52,028 nucleotides of DNA, from positions 1 to 52,028 of the IMG/VR virus record IMGVR_UViG_3300037189_013547. One strand, given 5' to 3'. Position numbers and translations under genes: made by a program. Positions 26,890-33,730 of the stretch are shown here, piece after piece (the first letter of the stretch is position 1; each line of letters begins with the position of its first letter). The notes beneath the pieces are model-generated. The model was not told where the DNA came from. It was given only the letters and a program-made list of their open reading frames with translations, and made no database searches. The stretch is from a virus.

Positions 26890-28547
26890 ATATTCATTGC
26901 CCTTATTCTTTTTTGCTCCCAGTGATTTCTTCTTTCGCATAAAGAAACAAAGTGCTTATAAGCATCTTCAAACGAAAATGGACTTAAACGCTTACCGTCA
27001 AATGCAGCTGAACTTTCATTATAATACATTCCACCAGTATTAGAAGTAGACGTTTTATATGTTAAGTCTCTTGTTAACCTAGCCTCCATAAACGTATTCA
27101 ACTTTTCTGGCTCTCTTAAAACTTCAGCTATTAACCACTGAGCTAATTGTTGGTAATTAGATACGCTCTTTAATTGATCTTCTGTTAGTGGTGGAGCAGA
27201 TTGAGCAATTCTAGGTGGAGACTTCCAAGATTTTTCATCTGGAATAATATCTATACTATCGAAATACTTCTCCCACTGCCCGCCGCTTATATGCCACTGG
27301 AAATTCTTTTCAAATAATTCCCTTGTTCTCTTACCAAGCTCTTCTCGTTCTTCCTTGGTTTTATTGAAGAATTCTAGAAATTTTTGGGCTGCAAAATCAT
27401 TGTCTGGAACTGCTCTCATGCACCCAGTTTCTAATTCTTTATACAAAGCCTTTGGTGTTAGTGGAGTTCCACCAAGTTGTCTTATTACGCTTTCCATAGC
27501 TGAGTAATCTGTAGACATAACTGGTATACCACAAGCCGCTGCCTCTACTTGTGGTAGTCCAAAACCTTCACAGTTAGCATATTGAACATATAGATCAAAA
27601 AGATTCATTATCATAGATAGATGTTCATAGCTTGCACCATTTTTGACGCTAGAAATAGTTGCTCCGTACTTTTGAGTAAATGGAGAAACTGTTACAGCAC
27701 CCCTAAATAAGCTAGGAAATGGCTGTTTAGTTTCTGGGCATATGTATGTAAAATATACCTTACTAGCTAATTCGTTTGCTTGAATTAATTCTGGTAAATC
27801 CCATCCTAGATCTGGATAACTTGTGTGACAGTATAGAAAATAATTTTCTGGATCTGGCACTAATGACAAGAACTTCTTAAAAGCTACAAATAGATCTGGA
27901 TAAAGTTTTCTACGCTGATTTCTCATTACAGTGCCGATAATCTTAGCATTAGGACTTAATCCCAAGCTTTGCCTTAATGCTTCCTTATTTTCGATAGGCT
28001 TATATGCAGGATCAGCAGAGGGCGGAGAACTTCCTAAGTAATTAATTCTACCACCAGATTGTTCAGTTAATACCTTACCAGCCCAATCTGAATAAGTAAA
28101 GCAAGCGTCAGCATTTGCGTAAGTTGCAATCCATTGACGCGCCTGTGGAGCGGCATCCACTGTAGGCATGATTGCCCACTTAAAGAAATTTCTAAATGGA
28201 GATCTTTCAACAAAGTCTAACATCCAAAAGTCTCGTATGTCGCATACAACGTCTGGTTTAAAATCTAGACAAACATCGTTGAATATAAATTCACCAAACT
28301 GATTTGTTGGAAGTGAATTGTATGCATCATGCTCTTCTTTTGAACACTTATCATCTGGAGCTACGCCATAGTATTTCCAAGGTAAATTTAAACCCCTTGG
28401 GTCATGCCTATGTCCATACGAAGCCATTTCTGCAATTTCATACTTATTTGTACTATGTAGATACTTCAGTATTTCTCTAGTATAAGTGGCATACCCGGTA
28501 TTTAAAAATGTAGCTTCACTACAAAATAATATTCTTTTTTTTCTCAT
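26886..28547 (-). CDS. Large glycosyltransferase family 4 (GT-B)
   Basis: The protein has 553 residues. The GT-B core spans about 1-440: RILFCSEATFLNTGYATYTR at the start, GTVMRNQRRKLYPDLFVAF at about 205, and YANCEGFGLPQVEAAACGIP then MSTDYSAMESVI near 335-365, the EX7E-type donor site. A C-terminal extension of about 100 residues (PPRIAQSAPPLTEDQ onward) is not part of the usual fold and could bind the acceptor. It is the first gene of the island in transcription order, eleven bases after the SSB stop region, with only a weak binding site (AGAGA). Confidence 0.85.
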   Translation of the reverse strand: MRKKRILFCSEATFLNTGYATYTREILKYLHSTNKYEIAEMASYGHRHDPRGLNLPWKYYGVAPDDKCSKEEHDAYNSLPTNQFGEFIFNDVCLDFKPDVVCDIRDFWMLDFVERSPFRNFFKWAIMPTVDAAPQARQWIATYANADACFTYSDWAGKVLTEQSGGRINYLGSSPPSADPAYKPIENKEALRQSLGLSPNAKIIGTVMRNQRRKLYPDLFVAFKKFLSLVPDPENYFLYCHTSYPDLGWDLPELIQANELASKVYFTYICPETKQPFPSLFRGAVTVSPFTQKYGATISSVKNGASYEHLSMIMNLFDLYVQYANCEGFGLPQVEAAACGIPVMSTDYSAMESVIRQLGGTPLTPKALYKELETGCMRAVPDNDFAAQKFLEFFNKTKEEREELGKRTRELFEKNFQWHISGGQWEKYFDSIDIIPDEKSWKSPPRIAQSAPPLTEDQLKSVSNYQQLAQWLIAEVLREPEKLNTFMEARLTRDLTYKTSTSNTGGMYYNESSAAFDGKRLSPFSFEDAYKHFVSLCERRNHWEQKRIRAMNI

Positions 28548-28551
28548 AGTA

Positions 28552-28866
28552 TTATTCTCTATTTTCTATATTACAAATGTCAAATTCATTGATTCTAAAT
28601 ACTATTCTATCATCGTTTTTTTCTACTTGTCTTGCGCTAGCATTGATAGTTATTTTAGTTCCTTTATTAGCAAACTTTGCAATAGTCTCAGCACCGGTAT
28701 GCCAAGCCTCACAGTAAATATGTGTAGCCAACTTTGTTTTTTCCCCAGTACTTTTAGCTTTTCTATAAGAATATACCACTAATATAAATTCTGCTAAAGT
28801 TACTCCATCCATTTTACTTATGATTGGATCTTCTGTTAAGTATCCAGTAAATAAACAAGAATTCAT
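28552..28866 (-). CDS. ssb: Single-stranded DNA-binding protein
   Basis: The 104 residues form an SSB-type OB fold: CLFTGYLTEDPIISKMDGVTLAEFILVV, then ATHIYCEAWHTGAETIAKFANKGTKITINASARQ, matching the conserved G-R-L-x-x-D-P, F-x-L-A-V, V-x-x-W-x-x-x-A-E and KG-x-x-V-x-V-x-G blocks. It is short and lacks the usual flexible acidic tail (DDDIPF), so interaction with host SSB partners may be lost. Role: covering single strands during phage replication. It sits directly after the polymerase C-terminal gene, with one base between. Confidence 0.85.
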   Translation of the reverse strand: MNSCLFTGYLTEDPIISKMDGVTLAEFILVVYSYRKAKSTGEKTKLATHIYCEAWHTGAETIAKFANKGTKITINASARQVEKNDDRIVFRINEFDICNIENRE

Positions 28867-28867
28867 T

Positions 28868-30427
28868 CTATGTCTCCATTATTTTTTCAATTATTAACGA
28901 ATCGTTTTTACCCTTGGTATTACAACACAAGACTAAATTATTACCTTCATAAAGAACGTACTTATACTTTTCTTTGATTGACGGAAAAGCTACAACATTA
29001 TCTAGTATGCAAGTATCATCTTCAATAGTCAAAAATGCCATTTTTTGTCCTTTAGATTCTCCATTTTTTATAGTGTATTCTGATATGAGTTTTATATTGG
29101 CTACTATGCAAATATTACCACCCTTTTTGCCATTTACAATTTCTTTACACGTTGTATTAGCTAAAGAAGTGTCGGCTGTTTCTACTTTTGTTAAAGTAAT
29201 AGGGCAACCTAGAAATTTGATTTCTTGATCAATAATCCACTTAATACTATCTTCTAGAATGTATGGTGGATTAAGCAGTAGTTGAATTTCATTTTCTACA
29301 ACTTGCTGCCTTTCTTTTTTACTAGTTCCCCCACCAAGCTTTTTCATTGGTGCTAATGATTTAAGGGCTTCTAGTAAATTAGGCCATAGTATTGTATTAT
29401 ACTCCTGTGATAACCATTTTTGCTCTGCCGAAGTCAAAGTTCTAAAAATTTCATATTCATATAATGCCCTTGTTCTACTAATAGACCCATTAAAGTCTCT
29501 AAAAAATCCTACAGAAGCTAAAGACTTAAATGCTGTAGAGCTTATCTTTTCCCCCAGATATAGCAATATTTCCAGCCATGTAAACTTTGTTATCTTCTTA
29601 CCCTTTTCTAATTCCGCCGAATTTATTGCCGCTATTACAGCATCCCCAGTTTTACCAGAAAGAGATTTAATATCTTTGATGCCAAAGAAAACTTTTCCGT
29701 CTTTTATGTTAAACTTTTCTTCGAAATTGTTTAGACTAGGAGTTGCTGCTTGAATATCAAATAGTTTTGCTTCTGAGACTAATTCATATATTTCTTGATG
29801 TGGATCTTGTTTTTCTATAGCGTGATACAAATATGATAAGAAAAATTCTTTTGTATTATGAGCTTTATAGTAGGCACTCCAATATGAACAAACTGCGTAT
29901 GAAACGCTGTGAGATTTATTAAAGGCATATCTTGATGACTTTTCGATCCATCCGAATATCTGCTCTGCCTCTTCCTTAGAAACGATCCCAACGCGCTCTG
30001 CGCCCGCTATAAATGATTTTTTTACTTCATTCATGAGATCGGCTTTCTTTTTTCCAATGGCCTTACGAAGAACGTCAGCTTCTTGTAGGTTAAATCCCGC
30101 TATTTTCTCTGCAATACGCATGGACTGTTCTTGATAAACTAAAACTCCATATGTTGGCTTTAGTATATCTTCTAATGATGAATGTAGGTATGTAACTTCT
30201 TCTCTACCATGTTTTCTATCTACGTAGTGTTGAGTCATAGACTTTCCATCTAACATAGACTTAAGAGTTCCGGGTCTGATGATGGCTATAAGTGCTGATA
30301 ACTCTTCTATATTATTTGGTGCTAATTTTTTTGACCAAGATTTACCTAGATTGCTTTCAAGCTGAAAGACGCCTTTGGTTCTTCCTTCAGCAAAAAGCTT
30401 CCAAGTTTTTTCATCATTATATTCCAT
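28868..30427 (-). CDS. dnaE: DNA polymerase III alpha, C-terminal fragment
   Basis: The gene encodes 519 residues and begins within the polymerase fingers region: TKGVFQLES at about 18, ALIAIIRPGTL at about 45, YGVLVYQEQSMRIA at about 93, RKAIGKKK, and SRYAFNKSHSVSYA at about 165. A helix-hairpin-helix/OB-fold tail follows (GQKMAFLTIEDDTC, KYKYVLYEGN). It lacks PHP and the catalytic aspartates, which are on the other two pieces. It has its own start (TAATG overlap with the HNH stop, AGGA ahead), and no intein sequence precedes EYNDEKTWKLF. So it must join the spliced N-terminal part without a covalent link, or by an unseen route. No obvious beta-clamp motif was found. Confidence 0.9.
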   Translation of the reverse strand: MEYNDEKTWKLFAEGRTKGVFQLESNLGKSWSKKLAPNNIEELSALIAIIRPGTLKSMLDGKSMTQHYVDRKHGREEVTYLHSSLEDILKPTYGVLVYQEQSMRIAEKIAGFNLQEADVLRKAIGKKKADLMNEVKKSFIAGAERVGIVSKEEAEQIFGWIEKSSRYAFNKSHSVSYAVCSYWSAYYKAHNTKEFFLSYLYHAIEKQDPHQEIYELVSEAKLFDIQAATPSLNNFEEKFNIKDGKVFFGIKDIKSLSGKTGDAVIAAINSAELEKGKKITKFTWLEILLYLGEKISSTAFKSLASVGFFRDFNGSISRTRALYEYEIFRTLTSAEQKWLSQEYNTILWPNLLEALKSLAPMKKLGGGTSKKERQQVVENEIQLLLNPPYILEDSIKWIIDQEIKFLGCPITLTKVETADTSLANTTCKEIVNGKKGGNICIVANIKLISEYTIKNGESKGQKMAFLTIEDDTCILDNVVAFPSIKEKYKYVLYEGNNLVLCCNTKGKNDSLIIEKIMET

Positions 30428-30762
30428 TATTTTTTTCCTAGTAAATAATTCAAAGCGTTTACCACACCCTCTATATTATCTCCAAGCTTACCAAGTCCAG
30501 TATTACAACGCTCACATATCCACCCTCTGAACCTATCGGTTTCGTGATCATGATCTAAACACCATTTAAGTGGAACCTTTTTACAACACTCACACAATTC
30601 TGGCTTATCTGGCGCATTTTTATGCAAATCTCTCCTAATAGAAGAATGTTTCTTTATGCAACTCCTACATCGCATATCCAACTTATCTTTGTACATGCTA
30701 TGTTTAGGAAATTGATCTAAAGACTTTTTTAATTTACAGTAAATGCATACTTTATTTGACAT
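30427..30762 (-). CDS. HNH endonuclease, recombination endonuclease VII type
   Basis: The start ATG 30762 gives 111 residues and overlaps the exonuclease end by 11 bases. Cysteine pairs CIYCKLKK and CRSC bind one zinc, and CECC with CERC bind another. The core LKWCLDHDHETDRFRGWICERCNTGLG matches the endonuclease VII family, with the His-Asp-His and the terminal Asn of the beta-beta-alpha-metal site. It lies immediately before the C-terminal polymerase fragment, so it is likely a free-standing homing endonuclease connected with the second break of the polymerase gene. It could alternatively resolve branched DNA, but its size and location fit a mobile gene better. Confidence 0.8.
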   Translation of the reverse strand: MSNKVCIYCKLKKSLDQFPKHSMYKDKLDMRCRSCIKKHSSIRRDLHKNAPDKPELCECCKKVPLKWCLDHDHETDRFRGWICERCNTGLGKLGDNIEGVVNALNYLLGKK

Positions 30763-31432
30763 AAAGATTACCATTAGCAAAAGCTTTGTCAAATTCTATA
30801 TTTTGATAAACGGCTCTATGAGTTTTTAGCAACTTAATGAATATATTTGCAGTGTCTTTTACGTCTTGTAGTGCATCGTGAGCATTTTCTGAACTCAATC
30901 CCATCTTTTCTCTTAGTGAATCCATGCTAATAGATTTAATACTAGGGTCTGCTTCCGTCCACATAAAAACATTATCCATTAAATCTACTTTGTAAACTTT
31001 ACTAAATAACTTTTGTTGATCTTTGGTCTTATCCCAAGGCCCAAATTCTTGACATAGCCTATTAACAATAATCAAGTCGAAGCCTATGATATTATAGCCA
31101 ACTGGTATAGGATTAAAAAATGGCTCACCTTTCCAATTGTATTGATCTACAAACTTTGTGAATTTTGTCCACACAGATTTTAAAGCTGGTGCTTCTGCTA
31201 GCTTTTCTCTATTTTTACCAGTTATCTTTAACGCCCCATCTTCAATTGGGTCTACGCCAGCCGCCACTGCTTCCTCATCATCAAGTATTGGTTTTATCTC
31301 ACTATTAAATGTACCCTTTACGGATAAATTTCTACCGTCTAGTGCAATAGCAGCAATTTGTGTAGGTTGAGTTTTATGAGGATTTCTACTACCCGTTTCA
31401 AAATCAAAAATGATATAGTCCCTGTTAGCCAT
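30752..31432 (-). CDS. DnaQ-like 3'-5' exonuclease (DEDDh)
   Basis: The protein has 226 residues. Exo I is IIFDFETGSRNP near residue 7 (Asp and Glu ligands). Exo II is PVGYNIIGFDLIIVNRL near 110. Exo IIIepsilon is SENAHDALQDVKDTANIF near 183, with the catalytic His and last Asp (H-x5-D), defining the DEDDh class of the polymerase III epsilon subunit. Role: proofreading for the phage polymerase. The ribosome binding site TAGGAGA before ATG is strong. It lies between two polymerase pieces, which fits joint inheritance with the polymerase. Confidence 0.9.
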   Translation of the reverse strand: MANRDYIIFDFETGSRNPHKTQPTQIAAIALDGRNLSVKGTFNSEIKPILDDEEAVAAGVDPIEDGALKITGKNREKLAEAPALKSVWTKFTKFVDQYNWKGEPFFNPIPVGYNIIGFDLIIVNRLCQEFGPWDKTKDQQKLFSKVYKVDLMDNVFMWTEADPSIKSISMDSLREKMGLSSENAHDALQDVKDTANIFIKLLKTHRAVYQNIEFDKAFANGNLYVK

Positions 31433-31441
31433 ATTTATCTC

Positions 31442-32095
31442 CTATTGTAAATTTTGTGAATCTTCTATTATTTTCTTACAGTCCTTATAGGAGCATTCTA
31501 TCTTTTCAATCCTATTGTCAAGCATATTTTTGTGAATATACCAATCTTCAATAGAATTATGCCCATTCAATAAAACGTCTGCACATAATAATTTATATCC
31601 ATTAGAAACAAATTTTTCTCTTGAAATTTCACGCAGTAGTTTAGATTCTTTTTGACTCTTTTCATTAGACCAAGCTGGTTTCGATTCGTAATGAAAGTAA
31701 TTATGTTCAAATGTTATGACATTAAATTGACATAATGACAAATCCATATCATGAAGCACCTTCATTGTTGCATCGTCTACATCAAATGATAAGTAATCTA
31801 TAACTTGTGGAGCCTTACATTCTCTTAGTATATCATTGATATTTTTATTAAATAAGTCGGCATGAATTAACTTACATTTTCTGTATATTGAAGCTTCATT
31901 TATGTAATCAATATCACAGTCTATTGCAATACCATTCCAACCAAGATGTTCAAAATAATATGTATTACTATAAAAGCCATTATATTGACCTCTTAAGCCA
32001 CCTGTTCCAGCACCTATGTCTAGAAAATATCCATTCTTTTTATTTTTAGTAATGATATCTACAAAATTATCCTGACACACTTGAGCGTTATACAT
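31442..32095 (-). CDS. FkbM-family SAM-dependent methyltransferase
   Basis: The 217-residue protein has an intact SAM motif I, GYFLDIGAGTGG at about residues 22-33, preceded by CQDNFVDIITKNKKN. It then has GWNGIAIDCDIDYINEA with the acidic ribose-binding residue, and VIDYLSFDVDDATMKVL, the post-II region typical of FkbM proteins. FkbM enzymes methylate hydroxyls of sugars and polyketides. In this context a sugar made by the nearby transferases is a likely acceptor, which is inference. Its start lies inside the end of the middle polymerase fragment (eight-base overlap), so it forms the front of the cassette that interrupts the polymerase. Confidence 0.8.
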   Translation of the reverse strand: MYNAQVCQDNFVDIITKNKKNGYFLDIGAGTGGLRGQYNGFYSNTYYFEHLGWNGIAIDCDIDYINEASIYRKCKLIHADLFNKNINDILRECKAPQVIDYLSFDVDDATMKVLHDMDLSLCQFNVITFEHNYFHYESKPAWSNEKSQKESKLLREISREKFVSNGYKLLCADVLLNGHNSIEDWYIHKNMLDNRIEKIECSYKDCKKIIEDSQNLQ

Positions 32096-32906
32096 GTTGT
32101 ACCTTTTTTATATACATGATTTTATCTAGCAAAGTCAAACCTAATACATCAAACTTTACATGACCTAGAGCTTCTAGGTCTACCATTTCTAATCCTGCAA
32201 TTTTTTCTGATGAACCCTTTTGTTTGACCATAGGACATACTTTGTATAGTGGCTCTTTAGATATGACAACACCAGCAGCGTGTTTACCTTGAGTTTTAAA
32301 CGTGCCTTCTAACTTAATTGCCTGTTCGAAGTATTCAGCATAGTCTCCATCTAATGATCCATCATCATTTATTCTACAAAAATCTTGAAGCTCATCTGCG
32401 TTATTTATCAACGCCCACCTAATAATAGACCTATCATCGTCATCCATTTCTGCCAACTGATCTGATATTTCTGCTTCATTTGGTATAATTTTTGTTATTG
32501 CATTCATTTCCGCAAAAGAACAAGCTTCATTTACTCTCAATACTTCTTTTATGGCACTTCTGCCCTGTAGTCTCCCAAACGTAATCATCTGACTAACCTT
32601 ATCGTGACCATACTTATCTTTAAGATATTTGATGACATCATCTCTATGATTAGCGGGAACATCCATGTCTATATCTGGCAAAGAAATATGATCTTCTGTG
32701 TTTCTACCAGCATTATAGAATCTAGCAAACAAGAGATCAAATTCTATGGGGTCTATTTGAGTAATACCAATTAAATATGATATTAAACAACCAGCCGCTG
32801 AATTATGCACACCAAGACCTTCTACATTATATGTGTGGCTATTTTCAACAGATAAGTCGTGAACTTTTCCTTTGTATTTAATTATTTGTTTTTTTGTAAG
32901 TTTCAT
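32088..32906 (-). CDS. dnaE: DNA polymerase III alpha, middle fragment with C-intein
   Basis: The gene encodes 272 residues. Residues 1-35 are a C-terminal split-intein half. From Ser36 the polymerase continues as SAAGCLISYLIGI, then SLPDIDMDVPANHRDDV with the two catalytic aspartates, ITFGRLQGRSAIKEV, TFKTQGKHAAGVVIS and HVKFDVLGLTLLDKI with the third catalytic Asp. So this short piece carries the whole catalytic palm triad. It ends abruptly after YIKKVQHV, before the fingers region, which is encoded 1.7 kb further on. AGGA lies about nine bases before ATG, inside the end of the endonuclease gene. Confidence 0.92.
   Translation of the reverse strand: MKLTKKQIIKYKGKVHDLSVENSHTYNVEGLGVHNSAAGCLISYLIGITQIDPIEFDLLFARFYNAGRNTEDHISLPDIDMDVPANHRDDVIKYLKDKYGHDKVSQMITFGRLQGRSAIKEVLRVNEACSFAEMNAITKIIPNEAEISDQLAEMDDDDRSIIRWALINNADELQDFCRINDDGSLDGDYAEYFEQAIKLEGTFKTQGKHAAGVVISKEPLYKVCPMVKQKGSSEKIAGLEMVDLEALGHVKFDVLGLTLLDKIMYIKKVQHV
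32802..32906 (-). other. Split intein, C-terminal half (polymerase III alpha)
   Basis: It spans residues 1-35 of the middle polymerase piece. Block F (VHDLSVENSHTYNVEG) is followed by block G (LGVHN) and then Ser as first C-extein residue. The penultimate His and terminal Asn needed for Asn cyclisation and the +1 Ser nucleophile are all present. A 35-residue C-half is typical of natural split inteins. Confidence 0.93.
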
Positions 32907-33678
32907 TGTGAATATTCCTAGCTGTTTTGTAAAAAATTTTTACAGCATCATCATTATCAAAAATAACTATGTAACTATCAAATTGTTGTCGTGCGGCTTC
33001 AATCTTTAAGATATTTCTTGCATAGTTTTTTCTATACCAAAGTCCACTCCCTTTAATTTCAACAATATCATTTTGATTAATAATAAAATCTGGATAATAT
33101 TTTCTATCAACCCCACTCTCATCTACATATTTTACTGGATCAAGATCATATCTTTTTACCAATATGTTTTCATGCTCACACCATAATACGAACGACAATT
33201 CTAATGCGCTATCATAATATATATTATTATAAACACCCTTTAAGCCTCCACGCCCAAATCCAATCTTAACATTGTTGATATTATTTAAATTATTTTGAGC
33301 TTTTTTGGCAAAAGCTTCATCATTTTTCCATTTTTCTTTTAAAAGCGACGATGCTAAATTGCGCCTTTCATGATTCCAGCTTCTTCTTACCCCATTTCTG
33401 TTTTTTTGTAGTTGCTCTGGTCTATTTTGTGCAATTTTTTGTGATTGTGAATTTTTTATTATCCATTTGTCATCTTCTTTGGTGTTAATAATTAACCAGC
33501 ATTTACCACAAGTTTGCCATAGGTGCTTTTTATCTAATTTATTTTTCCTATTTCTCATAAATTTTTTAACAGATGAATACTCAAAGTTAGTGCCACACTT
33601 TGTGCAATAGCCACTAATGGGTACATTGCTAATAGATTTAGTATTAAACTGTATTTTTTCTAGCTCTGTATAATTCAT
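32878..33678 (-). CDS. PD-(D/E)XK homing endonuclease between the intein halves
   Basis: The start is ATG 33678 (266 residues) with AGGAGG six bases ahead; an earlier in-frame start lacks this. An N-terminal zinc-finger-like region has CTKCG and CGKC about 45 residues apart. A basic middle (NRNGVRRSWNHERRN) follows, then GRGGLKGVYNNIYYDSALEL and the nuclease core YYPDFIINQNDIVEIKGSG. The Asp of YPDF and the Glu and Lys of EIKG are the PD-(D/E)XK catalytic set. It lies exactly between N-intein and C-intein, the layout reported for fractured phage genes. It overlaps the C-intein gene by 29 bases. Its binding site is inside an inverted repeat. Confidence 0.8.
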   Translation of the reverse strand: MNYTELEKIQFNTKSISNVPISGYCTKCGTNFEYSSVKKFMRNRKNKLDKKHLWQTCGKCWLIINTKEDDKWIIKNSQSQKIAQNRPEQLQKNRNGVRRSWNHERRNLASSLLKEKWKNDEAFAKKAQNNLNNINNVKIGFGRGGLKGVYNNIYYDSALELSFVLWCEHENILVKRYDLDPVKYVDESGVDRKYYPDFIINQNDIVEIKGSGLWYRKNYARNILKIEAARQQFDSYIVIFDNDDAVKIFYKTARNIHNETYKKTNN

Positions 33679-33680
33679 AT

Positions 33681-33723
33681 AGCCCTCCTGTGTCTTTATA
33701 CATATAAAGTCCTTGGCGGGGCT
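33681..33723 (-). promoter_or_regulatory. Inverted repeat over the endonuclease ribosome binding site
   Basis: On the minus strand AGCCC (33723-33719) can pair with GGGCT (33685-33681), which overlaps the Shine-Dalgarno AGGAGGG. Between them is a perfect hairpin CTTTATA-TG-TATAAAG (33709-33694). A TATAAAG promoter-like element forms the inner arm. Read-through RNA could hide the binding site, and a transcript begun inside could not. Confidence 0.45.
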
Positions 33724-33730
33724 TCTTTTA

